Positions 51,604-60,122 of a stretch of 64,000 bases of DNA are shown here, piece after piece; the first letter of the stretch is position 1; every line of letters begins with the position of its first letter. The notes under the pieces were generated by a model that was not told the origin of the DNA, ran no database searches, and worked only from the letters and a program-made list of their open reading frames with translations. The position numbers were made by a program, and so were the translations under genes. Source of the DNA: CAJBVG01 sp943371235 (GTDB lineage: Bacteria > Bacteroidota > Bacteroidia > Sphingobacteriales > Sphingobacteriaceae); NCBI GenBank assembly GCA_943371235.1, contig CALRTZ010000008.1:1-64000 (forward strand). Reading direction: 5' to 3'.

Positions 51604-52317
51604 ATGTCTGCTTTCGATTTTGAAAATGGAGAATTAATTCTCGTAGATAAACCATTGAATTGGACTTCTTTTGATGTAGTTGGAAAAATCAGAAATTCAA
51701 CTCGAATTAAAAAAATAAAAGTTGGGCATGCAGGTACTTTAGATCCATTAGCTACAGGTTTGTTAATTATCTGCACAGGTAAACTCACCAAAAAAGTCGA
51801 CGAATTTTTAGCCGAAGAAAAAGAATATACTGGTACTATTACCTTGGGTGCAACTACACCATCCTACGATTTAGAAACAGAAATAAACCATACCTACCCT
51901 ACCGAACACATCACCGAGCAGATGATTATGGAGGCTGCTAAAAGTTTTGAAGGAGAAATAGAGCAAGTGTCGCCTTTATACTCTGCCTTAAGGATAGACG
52001 GTGAAAGAGCCTACCACAAAGCTCGTCGTGGTGAAGATGTAAAAATGAAAGCTCGCAAAGTTCGAATCGAAGCATTTGAAATTACAAAAATTGAAATGCC
52101 CCTCATTCATTTCAGAATAGTATGTAGCAAAGGAACATACATCCGTTCCATCGCAAACGACATTGGTAAAATTTTACAATCGGGTTCACATTTATCTTCT
52201 CTTAGAAGAACCAGAAGTGGTAACTTTAAAATTGAAGATGCTTGGAATTTAGATGAGCTCATTCAGAAAATCAAAACAGAACGTTTTGAAAAAGAAAAAT
52301 TAGAAAACAATTCTTAA
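51604..52317 (+). CDS. truB: tRNA pseudouridine(55) synthase
   Basis: A 237-residue TruB-type enzyme. The catalytic Asp47 is in VGHAGTLDPLATGLL (40-54). VDKPLNWTSFDVV near the N terminus and CSKGTYIRSIANDIG near 180 are family blocks. It is shorter than E. coli TruB (about 314) because the C-terminal PUA-like domain is reduced, as is usual in this phylum. Confidence 0.95.
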   Translation: MSAFDFENGELILVDKPLNWTSFDVVGKIRNSTRIKKIKVGHAGTLDPLATGLLIICTGKLTKKVDEFLAEEKEYTGTITLGATTPSYDLETEINHTYPTEHITEQMIMEAAKSFEGEIEQVSPLYSALRIDGERAYHKARRGEDVKMKARKVRIEAFEITKIEMPLIHFRIVCSKGTYIRSIANDIGKILQSGSHLSSLRRTRSGNFKIEDAWNLDELIQKIKTERFEKEKLENNS

Positions 52318-52336
52318 TTTTTACAATTATATAAAG

Positions 52337-53278
52337 GTGAAAGTATATAGAAGTATAGACGAATTTGAAAACAAACAAAATGCCATTGTAACTACCGGCA
52401 CTTTTGACGGTGTTCATTTCGGTCACCAAAAAATACTAACACGCTTAAAAGAAGTTGCCCAACAAGTAAACGGAGAAACGGTTATCATTACCTTTTTTCC
52501 ACACCCACGTTTGGTATTGTTTCCGGAAGACAACGATTTAAAACTTATCAATACCCTCGACGAAAAAATTGAATTACTTTCAGAAGTTGGCATCGATCAC
52601 CTTATCATCATTCCCTTTACCAAAGAATTTTCAAGACTCAGCTCATTAGAGTTTGTGCAAGAAATTTTAGTAAAAAAAATAGGCACCAAACGTTTGGTAA
52701 TTGGCTACGACCATCATTTTGGTAAGAATCGAGAAGGCAGTTTTGAACATTTAAAAGAATACGCACCCGAATACGGATTTCAGGTTGAAGAGATACCGGA
52801 ACAAGACATTAACGATGTAGCTGTAAGCTCTACTAAAATTAGAAATGCCATTTTAAAAGGAGATGTAACAACTGCAAATACCTATTTAGGATATACATTT
52901 AATTTAAGCGGAGTAGTTATAAAAGGCGATCAAATTGGTCGCACCATCGGCTACCCAACTGCGAATATAAAAGTACCAGAACAATACAAACTTATTCCTG
53001 GTGATGGCATCTATGCATCAAAAATTTTCATCGACAATCAGGAATATCAGGGGATGTTATACATTGGCAATCGCCCAACTGTAAACGGTTTGAGTAAAGT
53101 GATAGAAGTGAATATTTTCGATTTCGAACAAGATATTTACGATAAAAACATAAAAGTGAGCTTCCACCAATACATTCGCGGAGATAAAAAACTAAATGGC
53201 CTAGAGGAGCTAAAAACAGCACTTTCCGAAGATAAACTCGCCTGTTTGGAATACTTTAGTAAAATAGGCAACAAATAA
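52337..53278 (+). CDS. ribF: Riboflavin kinase / FAD synthetase
   Basis: A 313-residue bifunctional enzyme making FMN and FAD. The nucleotidyl-transferase domain has TTGTFDGVHFGHQ (19-31) and a VIGYDHHFGKNREG loop. The C-terminal kinase domain has IGRTIGYPTANI with the PTAN motif. The start is GTG (52337). It is the last gene of the ftsX operon. A heptamer array starts 3 bp after the stop. Confidence 0.95.
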   Translation: MKVYRSIDEFENKQNAIVTTGTFDGVHFGHQKILTRLKEVAQQVNGETVIITFFPHPRLVLFPEDNDLKLINTLDEKIELLSEVGIDHLIIIPFTKEFSRLSSLEFVQEILVKKIGTKRLVIGYDHHFGKNREGSFEHLKEYAPEYGFQVEEIPEQDINDVAVSSTKIRNAILKGDVTTANTYLGYTFNLSGVVIKGDQIGRTIGYPTANIKVPEQYKLIPGDGIYASKIFIDNQEYQGMLYIGNRPTVNGLSKVIEVNIFDFEQDIYDKNIKVSFHQYIRGDKKLNGLEELKTALSEDKLACLEYFSKIGNK

Positions 53279-53280
53279 AT

Positions 53281-53322
53281 GTACAATGTACAATGTACAT
53301 TGTACATCGTACATCGTACTTT
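53281..53322. repeat. Heptamer array, GTACAAT/GTACATC family (6 units)
   Basis: Units GTACAAT, GTACAAT, GTACATT, GTACATC, GTACATC, GTACTTT. It fills the gap between the converging ribF and thioesterase genes. The thioesterase stop (53324-53322) shares its last base. The first units are the reverse complement of later ones, so it can fold. Confidence 0.9.
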
Positions 53323-53759
53323 TATATCAACTCAAATCCCTCCGTCTTCGGAAAATCTACAAATGCAATTAATAAAACCTCTGGAATTTCTCTTGCTAAT
53401 TTCCGCTCTACTACATCTAACCAAGATCCATCGACCGTAACTGTGGCCATTAATTTCCCTAACTCGTTTACAAACCTATGTTCAAAAGACCATTTGCTTG
53501 CATCCGCTTTCATTTTAGAAAGGTAAACTTCCAACGTAATTTGATCGCCGAGTTTTATCTCTCTTCTGAATACCGCTTCTTCTCTAAAAATAACCGGACC
53601 CATTTTAAGCTCTTTAAACTTCTCCATGGTTAATCCTAAACTTCCGAGTATTTCTATTCTTTGCTGCGCGCAGAAGTCGTAAAAAACGCTGTGACGCATG
53701 TGGAAATTTGGGTCGAGGTCCGACCAGCGTATGGAAATGCTTTTTTTATTTATCGACAT
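53322..53759 (-). CDS. Acyl-CoA thioesterase, hotdog fold
   Basis: A 145-residue hotdog protein from ATG 53759; a longer frame to 53807 adds 16 residues that do not belong to the fold. SIRWSDLDPNFHMRHSVFYDFCAQQRIEIL (8-37) is the 4-hydroxybenzoyl-CoA thioesterase-like signature with the catalytic Asp and conserved His. The substrate is unknown. It converges on ribF and lies upstream of uvrA on the minus strand. Confidence 0.87.
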   Translation of the reverse strand: MSINKKSISIRWSDLDPNFHMRHSVFYDFCAQQRIEILGSLGLTMEKFKELKMGPVIFREEAVFRREIKLGDQITLEVYLSKMKADASKWSFEHRFVNELGKLMATVTVDGSWLDVVERKLAREIPEVLLIAFVDFPKTEGFELI

Positions 53760-53794
53760 AATTCTAATTTTTAGCACTCTGCAACCTTTACAGA

Positions 53795-53843
53795 GTACAT
53801 TGTACATTGTACAGTGTACATTGTACTTTGTACAACCTACATT
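53795..53843. repeat. Heptamer array, GTACATT family (7 units)
   Basis: Units GTACATT, GTACATT, GTACAGT, GTACATT, GTACTTT, GTACAAC, CTACATT. The uvrA TAG stop (53839-53837) is the CTA of the last unit read on the minus strand, and the final methionine codon is also repeat-derived. Confidence 0.9.
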
Positions 53844-56656
53844 TTACTCTTCAAATACTTTGCTGTATATGAATTCTTACTTTTCAGCAACTCTTCGGGA
53901 GTACCTGCGAATACAAGGTTTCCACCTTTCTCTCCTCCTTCGGGACCAATATCAATTACCCAATCTGCACATTTAATAACATCCATATTATGTTCTATTA
54001 CTATTATAGAATTTCCTTGTGCTATTAATGCTTCAAAAGATTTGAGTAATTTTTTGATATCATGAAAATGTAATCCTGTTGTTGGTTCATCAAATACAAA
54101 CAAAGTATGCTGTGTGGCATTTCCTTTTACTAAAAACGAAGCTAGTTTAATACGCTGCGCTTCCCCGCCAGATAAGGTGTTCGACGATTGTCCTAAGTGA
54201 ACATATCCTAATCCAACGTCTGCTAAAGGTTGTATTCTACTTATAATTTTCTTTTCATCTACAAAAAATTCTAATGCCTCATCTATGGTTAAATCCAACA
54301 CATCCGAAATGTTATTGCCTTTGTACTGTACATCCAATACTTCTTGCTTAAATCTTCTGCCTCCACAACTCTCACATGGCAAATAAATATCCGCCATAAA
54401 TTGCATCTCCACTTTTACTTCTCCTTCTCCTTGGCAAACCTCGCATCTACCTCCATCTACGTTAAACGAAAAATGTGATGGTTTTAATCCTTGTGCTTTT
54501 GCAGCGGATTGAGATGAATACAAATTTCGGATTTCATCATATGCTTTAACATAGGTAACAGGATTGGATCTCGACGATTTTCCAATTGGATTTTGATCTA
54601 CCATCTCCACTTGTTGAATGGTTTTCATATCACCCTCTAAACCATCAAATGCTCCAGTTTGCTCTCCAGTATAATTGCCTAACATTTTTTGCAATGCAGG
54701 TATCAATATTCTCTTTACTAAAGATGTTTTTCCAGATCCACTAACACCTGTAACAGCTGTTAAAGTGTGTAATGGAAACTGAACATTTATATTTTTTAGG
54801 TTATTTTCTCTTGCCCCTTTAACTGTAATAGAATCGCTCCATTTTCTGCGTTGGGTGGGTAAAACAATTTTCTCTTTTCCACTTAAATAATTACCTGTCC
54901 AGGTATCTGTAGATTTTATAATTTCTTTGTAAGTACCTTCAAACATTACATTTCCTCCGTTTGCTCCTGCATCCGGACCAATATCAATAATGTAATCTGC
55001 CGCTTCCATCACTTCTTCATCGTGCTCCACTACTATTACCGTGTTACCTGCATCACGCAATGATTTTAATACAGTTATTAATCGTTGTGTATCTCTAGAA
55101 TGTAACCCAATTGAGGGCTCATCTAAAATATATAAAGAACCTACTAAACTACTTCCTAAAGAAGTTGATAAATTTATACGTTGAGATTCTCCACCTGATA
55201 AAGAATTTGACAATCTATTTAAGGTTAAATAACCTAAGCCTACATCACATAAATATTTTAAACGGTTATTAATTTCTGATAAAATTCTTTTTGCAACCTG
55301 TTCATCGTGTTTATTTAATTTGATGCTTGCAAAAAAGTCCATTAGTTCTTCTACTGGCATTAATACTAAATCTGTAATCGACTTATGATCAATTAACACA
55401 TACGAAGCATCTTTACGCAAGCGCGAACCTTTGCAATCTGGGCAATTTGTTTTTCCTCTATATCTTGATAAAATAACTCGATATTGAATTTTATACGTTT
55501 GTTCTTCTAGGTATTTAAAAAAATCGTTTAGGCCTTGGAAATATTTGTTTCCTGTCCATATCAACTCTTGATTTTTTTTAGTTAATTGATGAAATGGTTT
55601 ATGTATAGGGAAGTCGAACTTTGCGGCATTTTTAATTAATACATCAACCCATTCTTTCATTTTCTCTCCTCTCCAAGGTGCAATTGCTCCATCGTATACT
55701 GATTTGCTTTTATCTGGAACAACTAAATCAGGGTCAATGCCAATTACTCTACCATATCCTTCACACGTTTTACATGCGCCAAAAGGATTGTTAAAACTAA
55801 AAAAATGTACCGAGGGTTCTTCAAAAACAATTCCATCGGCCTCAAATCGATCGCAATATAAAGTCGATTTTATTTTTTCTGAAGCAGGTAATGTTTCATC
55901 AACAATACAGTCACCATGACCTTCGAAAAATGCTGTTTGTATAGAATCTGCTAAGCGTGCCTGTAAATCATCATCCGTATTATTTAATACAATTCGATCT
56001 ATAAGTACTAATAATTCTTTGTTGCTTTTAAGAGGAACATTTTTTAAAGTTTTATCTTCCACCATGTCTTCTATCTTTAACAAACTCTCTTTAAACTTTA
56101 CACGTTTAAAGCCTTTTTGTAGAAGTATAGCTAATTCTTCTTTAATGTTTCTGCCTTTAATAGGTTGCAAAGGAGCATATATAGTGATAACGGTATCATT
56201 TGGCAAAGCAAGTGTCTTTTCCGTAACACTGTCAACAGTATCTCGCTTCACTTCTTTATTTGAAACAGGCGAATATGTTTTACCTATACGAGCAAACAAT
56301 AATTTTAAGTAATCGTAAATTTCGGTACTGGTACCCACTGTAGACCTCGGGTTAGTAGCCGTAACTTTTTGTTCGATTGCAATGGCAGGTGCTATTCCCT
56401 TTATATAATCTACCTCGGGTTTGTTCATTCTACCTAAAAACTGACGGGCATAAGAAGATAAACTTTCTACGTACCTACGTTGGCCTTCGGCGTATAGCGT
56501 GTCGAACGCTAATGAAGATTTACCAGATCCGGATAGTCCAGTAATTACTACAAATTTGTTTTTGGGAATGGCTAGATCAATATTTTTGAGGTTATGTACC
56601 TTCGCTCCTTTAATAACAATATATTCTTTGGCGTCGTAATCGGCTATATTCTTCAA
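53837..56656 (-). CDS. uvrA: Excinuclease ABC subunit A
   Basis: A 939-residue DNA-damage sensor with two ABC modules. Walker A GLSGSGKS at 40-47 and a second one (GVSGSGKTSL) in the C-terminal half, two LSGGE(S/A)QR signatures, and zinc-binding cysteines in CPDCKGSRL, CEVCQGEGEV and CESCGGRRF are visible. Length is normal. The start appears to be TTG (56656); no in-frame ATG precedes it. Its last residues lie in a heptamer array. An 8-bp inverted repeat upstream (56708-56735) may be an operator. Confidence 0.96.
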   Translation of the reverse strand: MKNIADYDAKEYIVIKGAKVHNLKNIDLAIPKNKFVVITGLSGSGKSSLAFDTLYAEGQRRYVESLSSYARQFLGRMNKPEVDYIKGIAPAIAIEQKVTATNPRSTVGTSTEIYDYLKLLFARIGKTYSPVSNKEVKRDTVDSVTEKTLALPNDTVITIYAPLQPIKGRNIKEELAILLQKGFKRVKFKESLLKIEDMVEDKTLKNVPLKSNKELLVLIDRIVLNNTDDDLQARLADSIQTAFFEGHGDCIVDETLPASEKIKSTLYCDRFEADGIVFEEPSVHFFSFNNPFGACKTCEGYGRVIGIDPDLVVPDKSKSVYDGAIAPWRGEKMKEWVDVLIKNAAKFDFPIHKPFHQLTKKNQELIWTGNKYFQGLNDFFKYLEEQTYKIQYRVILSRYRGKTNCPDCKGSRLRKDASYVLIDHKSITDLVLMPVEELMDFFASIKLNKHDEQVAKRILSEINNRLKYLCDVGLGYLTLNRLSNSLSGGESQRINLSTSLGSSLVGSLYILDEPSIGLHSRDTQRLITVLKSLRDAGNTVIVVEHDEEVMEAADYIIDIGPDAGANGGNVMFEGTYKEIIKSTDTWTGNYLSGKEKIVLPTQRRKWSDSITVKGARENNLKNINVQFPLHTLTAVTGVSGSGKTSLVKRILIPALQKMLGNYTGEQTGAFDGLEGDMKTIQQVEMVDQNPIGKSSRSNPVTYVKAYDEIRNLYSSQSAAKAQGLKPSHFSFNVDGGRCEVCQGEGEVKVEMQFMADIYLPCESCGGRRFKQEVLDVQYKGNNISDVLDLTIDEALEFFVDEKKIISRIQPLADVGLGYVHLGQSSNTLSGGEAQRIKLASFLVKGNATQHTLFVFDEPTTGLHFHDIKKLLKSFEALIAQGNSIIVIEHNMDVIKCADWVIDIGPEGGEKGGNLVFAGTPEELLKSKNSYTAKYLKSKM

Positions 56657-56909
56657 TTTCTTATATTTTGATGGAATTTCGTGGCTGCAAAAATGCGAAA
56701 TTTATGCGAGAATCTATTGAATAACACAGATTCTCACCTTTTGTGCTAATTATATTTTGTAACATAATTGTCATTAAAAACAAATAATTTGGTTTTTTGG
56801 AACAATTATTGTTTATTCGAATATAGAAATCTAAAAAAAACATAAAGGAGGAACCATTATAGAATAAATCTTTACACTAAATTATTTAAAACTACGGAGG
56901 GAAAAAATT
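56657..56909. other. Divergent control region between uvrA and the sigma factor gene
   Basis: This 253-bp gap has an inverted repeat on the uvrA side (GAGAATCT 56708-56715, AGATTCTC 56728-56735, spacer 12) and two purine-rich GGAGG sequences on the sigma side (56847-56851 and 56896-56900). The first GGAGG is not followed by a usable start. No heptamer array, RNA gene or further ORF was seen. Confidence 0.5.
56896..56900 (+). promoter_or_regulatory. Strong Shine-Dalgarno site of the ECF sigma gene
   Basis: GGAGG nine bases before the ATG at 56910, followed by an A-rich spacer. Bacteroidota genes mostly lack such sites; almost none of the other starts in this window has one. Confidence 0.6.
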
Positions 56910-57500
56910 ATGAACCGTAACCTAATTAGTGACAAAGATCTTGTTCATCTTTATGTGTCAGGCGATGAATCTGCACTCGCAATCTTGTTGAGTCGTCACA
57001 AATCAAAGATCTATACTTCTATTTATTTATTGGTTAAAGACCGTTATTTGGCTGAAGACATTTTTCAGGACACTTTTATTAAAGTGATTAATACCTTAAA
57101 AACAGGAAAATACAACGAAGAAGGTAAGTTTTTGCCTTGGGTAATGCGTATTGCACATAATTTGGTAATCGACCATTTTCGTAAAGAAAAAAGGACACCT
57201 ACCATTACAAACCAAGAAGGCTTTGATATTTTTGATGTAATTGGGGTTTCTGAAGAAAGTACTGAAGACAAATTATTACGCGATCAATCGCATACCGAGT
57301 TAAAAGCACTCATCCAATTGCTACCAGAAGAGCAAAAAGAAGTGTTAATTATGCGTCATTATGCAGATTTAAGCTTTAAAGAAATCGCTGATTTAACAGG
57401 CGTAAGTATCAATACAGCTTTAGGACGTATGCGATATGCTTTAAATAACCTTCGCAGAATGATGATTGAGCGCGAACAAAGTTTTAAACAATATTTGTAA
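56910..57500 (+). CDS. RNA polymerase sigma factor, ECF type
   Basis: A 196-residue sigma-70 family protein. Region 2 spans about 25-95 (YTSIYLLVKDRYLAEDIFQDTFIKV, FLPWVMRIAHNLVIDHFRKEKR) and region 4 spans about 130-185 (LPEEQKEVLIMRHYADLSFKEIADLTGVSINTALGRMRYALNNLR). It directs RNA polymerase to a special promoter set. A small ORF follows after 57 bp and may encode a partner. It is divergent from uvrA and has an unusually strong ribosome-binding site. Confidence 0.93.
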   Translation: MNRNLISDKDLVHLYVSGDESALAILLSRHKSKIYTSIYLLVKDRYLAEDIFQDTFIKVINTLKTGKYNEEGKFLPWVMRIAHNLVIDHFRKEKRTPTITNQEGFDIFDVIGVSEESTEDKLLRDQSHTELKALIQLLPEEQKEVLIMRHYADLSFKEIADLTGVSINTALGRMRYALNNLRRMMIEREQSFKQYL

Positions 57501-57557
57501 GGCCTATACAATAAGCTACTTGAGAGTGCGTTTATATTGAAAATCAACCTCAAGCTT

Positions 57558-57782
57558 ATGGTGCAAACCTTTACACAAAACGAAATGATTAAGGCTATTT
57601 ATCACGAATTATCATCAGATGGTATGGCCGAGTTAGAAACTCAACTTGAAAATAATGTAGAAATTGAAACCAACTTCGAAAATTTAAGCGTTCTAAAGCA
57701 AGAATTAAACAAGTTGATTGAAAATCCAAGTGATGAAAGTATTGCAAAGATTTTAAATTATTCGAGCTCATTTAATCAATAG
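57558..57782 (+). CDS. Small protein downstream of the ECF sigma factor
   Basis: A 74-residue acidic, mostly helical protein from ATG 57558; a TTG seven codons earlier is an alternative. Sequences FTQNEMIKAIYHELSSDG (4-21) and ENLSVLKQELNKLIENPSDE suggest two or three helices. It has no membrane segment and no zinc motif, so it does not resemble a standard anti-sigma factor, but its position makes a regulatory partner plausible. A strong terminator ends the two-gene unit. Confidence 0.6.
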   Translation: MVQTFTQNEMIKAIYHELSSDGMAELETQLENNVEIETNFENLSVLKQELNKLIENPSDESIAKILNYSSSFNQ

Positions 57783-57802
57783 AATTTCAAACATTCTAAT
57801 CT

Positions 57803-57831
57803 AAAAAGCCCCTTAGCTTAAGGGGCTTTTT
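57803..57831 (+). terminator. Strong intrinsic terminator after the sigma factor operon
   Basis: A 12-bp stem with core AAGCCCCTT pairs with AAGGGGCTT around a 5-base loop, followed by a T tract. It closes the sigma factor unit. Confidence 0.9.
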
Positions 57832-57846
57832 TTGTACATTTATCTT

Positions 57847-58437
57847 GTGAAAAAAATCATCTACCTACTTTCCATCGGCTTTACTGTTCAACTTTTGGGC
57901 ACATTGATAAGTTCTTGTAATGAGTGCAACCCAGATCCAATAAATACACGCTTAAAATCTATAAACCCAATATTTAAAAGAATAATAAGTAACAATACGA
58001 GCAACGGATATAATTATTACAATACCAGTAATTACAATCCAGATTCTGCAGGCATTCAATTTGATAGTGTAGGCATTGATATTTTAACAGAAGTAGAATC
58101 TTTTTCTAAACTGCAATTTCAAGGTTTCATAAATTCAGCTTATGCTTGCGAACCTGTTGTAAATAATAGCAGAATAAAAGAGATATACCTAACATCAGAC
58201 CAATCATATGACAATTTACACCCGTCTGGAAGCAATTTAAAAGAGCTAACAAATATAAGAGAAGGGTACGCAATAGGTATGAATTATTACTATGAAATAT
58301 ATGGTGAAAATTTATTTATAAATTTCAAATCGAGCCCTCAATTAACTAAGTCCCATACATTAACTATCAAAATCATACTCGAAGATGGTAGAGCGTTTAC
58401 CTCTACTTTACCATTGATAAAAATTAAAAACGGGTAA
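57847..58437 (+). CDS. Lipoprotein of unknown function
   Basis: A 196-residue protein from GTG 57847; the frame runs 15 bp further upstream to a TTG inside the terminator region, which is unlikely to be used. The signal peptide ends LLGTLISSC, a lipobox, so the cysteine should be lipidated. The rest is beta-rich with a cysteine near 100, no recognised family. It lies 3 bp before a secreted beta-propeller gene and is probably in an operon with it. Confidence 0.7.
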   Translation: MKKIIYLLSIGFTVQLLGTLISSCNECNPDPINTRLKSINPIFKRIISNNTSNGYNYYNTSNYNPDSAGIQFDSVGIDILTEVESFSKLQFQGFINSAYACEPVVNNSRIKEIYLTSDQSYDNLHPSGSNLKELTNIREGYAIGMNYYYEIYGENLFINFKSSPQLTKSHTLTIKIILEDGRAFTSTLPLIKIKNG

Positions 58438-58440
58438 ACT

Positions 58441-59487
58441 ATGAAAAAAATAATCGCAATTTGTGTGTGTTTTATTAGTGCGTTTGCAAACGCACAAGTA
58501 ACTAAAATGTATGAGGTAGAATATTTTCAAACAGTACCAAATACTCAAATACGTACCATTGAGAGCATTTCTGATTCTACTATTTGGTTTGGCGGATACC
58601 ATGGTATTTGGGGTTATTCAGAAGATGCTGGTACTACTTGGCATATTGATTCTATTAAAAATGAAAAGTCTGAATTAAATTTTAGATCAATGGCCGTGTT
58701 AAACGATACTACTGTACTACTCATGAGCATTGCCAGTCCAGCGTACATTTACAAAACCACCAACAAAGGAAAAACTTGGAAAGTAGTTTATGAAAACTCA
58801 CATAAAGATGCATTTTTAGATTGTATAAAATTCTATGATGATAAAAATGGATTTGCATTAGGTGACCCCATTAATGGATGTGCCACTTTATTATACACAA
58901 ACGATGCGGGAGAAACTTGGAGTAATATTGATTGCAAAAAAATACCAACATTAAAAAATGGCGAAGCATTTTTTGCCGCTAGCAATACGAATATGAAATT
59001 AATTCCACCAAACATTTTTATTGCAACCGGTGGAAAACAAACACAAGTATGGCACAGCAAAAACATGAGTAAAACATATGCAAGTAAATCTGTACCCTTG
59101 CCTGCGGGAGAACAAATGACCGGTATCTTTTCAATGGATTTCTATTCAGATAAATTAGGTGTTATAGCCGGTGGCAATTACGATAGAAAAGATAGTATAT
59201 ATAATTGTTTAGCCATTACGAAAGATGCAGGAGAAACTTGGGAGGTACTGGGCTTCAACAAAGCAATGTTCGGATCTTGCGTTCAGTTTATCGACCAATA
59301 CACAATTGCTATTACAGGGCACAGTGGTACTGCCATCTATCATTTAAAAACAAAAAAATATGAATACCTTTTAGATCAACAAAATCAAGATCTTTACTTT
59401 CATACCTTAAATATTACACCTGGTAAGAAATACATTTGGTTTGGAGGAAGAAAAGGAATAATTGGAAGATTAGTCGTTAGAATTTAG
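58441..59487 (+). CDS. Secreted YCF48/BNR-like beta-propeller protein
   Basis: A 348-residue exported protein with a signal peptide (1-19, ending FANAQ). At least four BNR/YCF48-type repeats carry the TTW or ETW signature: EDAGTTWHID, TNKGKTWKVV, NDAGETWSNI and KDAGETWEVL. Such propellers are often outer-membrane or secreted oxidoreductase-like or photosystem-assembly-like proteins, but no enzyme activity can be assigned. The TAG stop falls in the first unit of a heptamer array. Confidence 0.82.
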   Translation: MKKIIAICVCFISAFANAQVTKMYEVEYFQTVPNTQIRTIESISDSTIWFGGYHGIWGYSEDAGTTWHIDSIKNEKSELNFRSMAVLNDTTVLLMSIASPAYIYKTTNKGKTWKVVYENSHKDAFLDCIKFYDDKNGFALGDPINGCATLLYTNDAGETWSNIDCKKIPTLKNGEAFFAASNTNMKLIPPNIFIATGGKQTQVWHSKNMSKTYASKSVPLPAGEQMTGIFSMDFYSDKLGVIAGGNYDRKDSIYNCLAITKDAGETWEVLGFNKAMFGSCVQFIDQYTIAITGHSGTAIYHLKTKKYEYLLDQQNQDLYFHTLNITPGKKYIWFGGRKGIIGRLVVRI

Positions 59488-59522
59488 ATTTTAGAAATTA
59501 GAAATTAGTCTTTAGATATTAG
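59481..59522. repeat. Heptamer array, nATTTAG family (6 units)
   Basis: Units AATTTAG, ATTTTAG, AAATTAG, AAATTAG, TCTTTAG, ATATTAG. The propeller gene stop codon (59485-59487) is the TAG of the first unit, and the next gene starts 3 bp after the last unit. It shares its word family with 27162-27231. Confidence 0.9.
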
Positions 59523-59525
59523 ATC

Positions 59526-60080
59526 ATGGAAGTAATTATCAATCAGGCAAAAGTTTCTCTACATCAGAAATATAAAATAAGTATAGGTTCTGTAGAGAAA
59601 TATTTAGCCTCCAAGAAATTGTTCAAGTTTTTAGCCGAAATAGAACTGAAAGAAGTCGACACAGAAGTATTAAAATTTACGATAAAACGTAAATGGGATT
59701 GGTTGAAATACTCATATGATATAAGCGTTGCGCAATTTAGAGTATATGAATTCAGAACCATTAGTTTTTGGAAAAATCATTATCAATGTATTGCAGGGGT
59801 AGATAAATATGATATCTACGGACACAAAGGGAGGAAACATTCTGTTTATTTGAACGATAAAATGATTGGCTTTTGGGAGTTAGGTAGTTTAACTTGGTTT
59901 GAAGGCGATACCTATAAAATGAAGGTGAATAATAATATAAATGTAGATCTAATTATTGCATTTTGCATTATATTGGATGATGCAAAACATGATAATAAAA
60001 GAAGCGCAATGAATTATAATTTTGGTTGGTTTGGTCCGCAAGTACGCGAATTTGATACCACTTGGGTAGAAAACAATTGA
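59526..60080 (+). CDS. Protein of unknown function, possible tubby/LURP-like fold
   Basis: A 184-residue cytoplasmic protein without signal peptide or membrane helix. The run of short beta-strands (VLKFTIKRKWDWLKYSYDI, FRVYEFRTISFWKNHYQC, KYDIYGHKGRKHSVYLND, KMIGFWELGSLTWFEGDTYKM) followed by a single hydrophobic helix-like end (VDLIIAFCIILDDA) resembles the LURP-one/tubby-like barrel of phospholipid-scramblase relatives. This is a fold guess from the pattern only; I would not name a function. It follows the beta-propeller gene within 38 bp. Confidence 0.5.
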   Translation: MEVIINQAKVSLHQKYKISIGSVEKYLASKKLFKFLAEIELKEVDTEVLKFTIKRKWDWLKYSYDISVAQFRVYEFRTISFWKNHYQCIAGVDKYDIYGHKGRKHSVYLNDKMIGFWELGSLTWFEGDTYKMKVNNNINVDLIIAFCIILDDAKHDNKRSAMNYNFGWFGPQVREFDTTWVENN

Positions 60081-60122
60081 ATTGTGGAGTTGCGGATTAT
60101 TAATTATTAAACCGAAGAGAAA

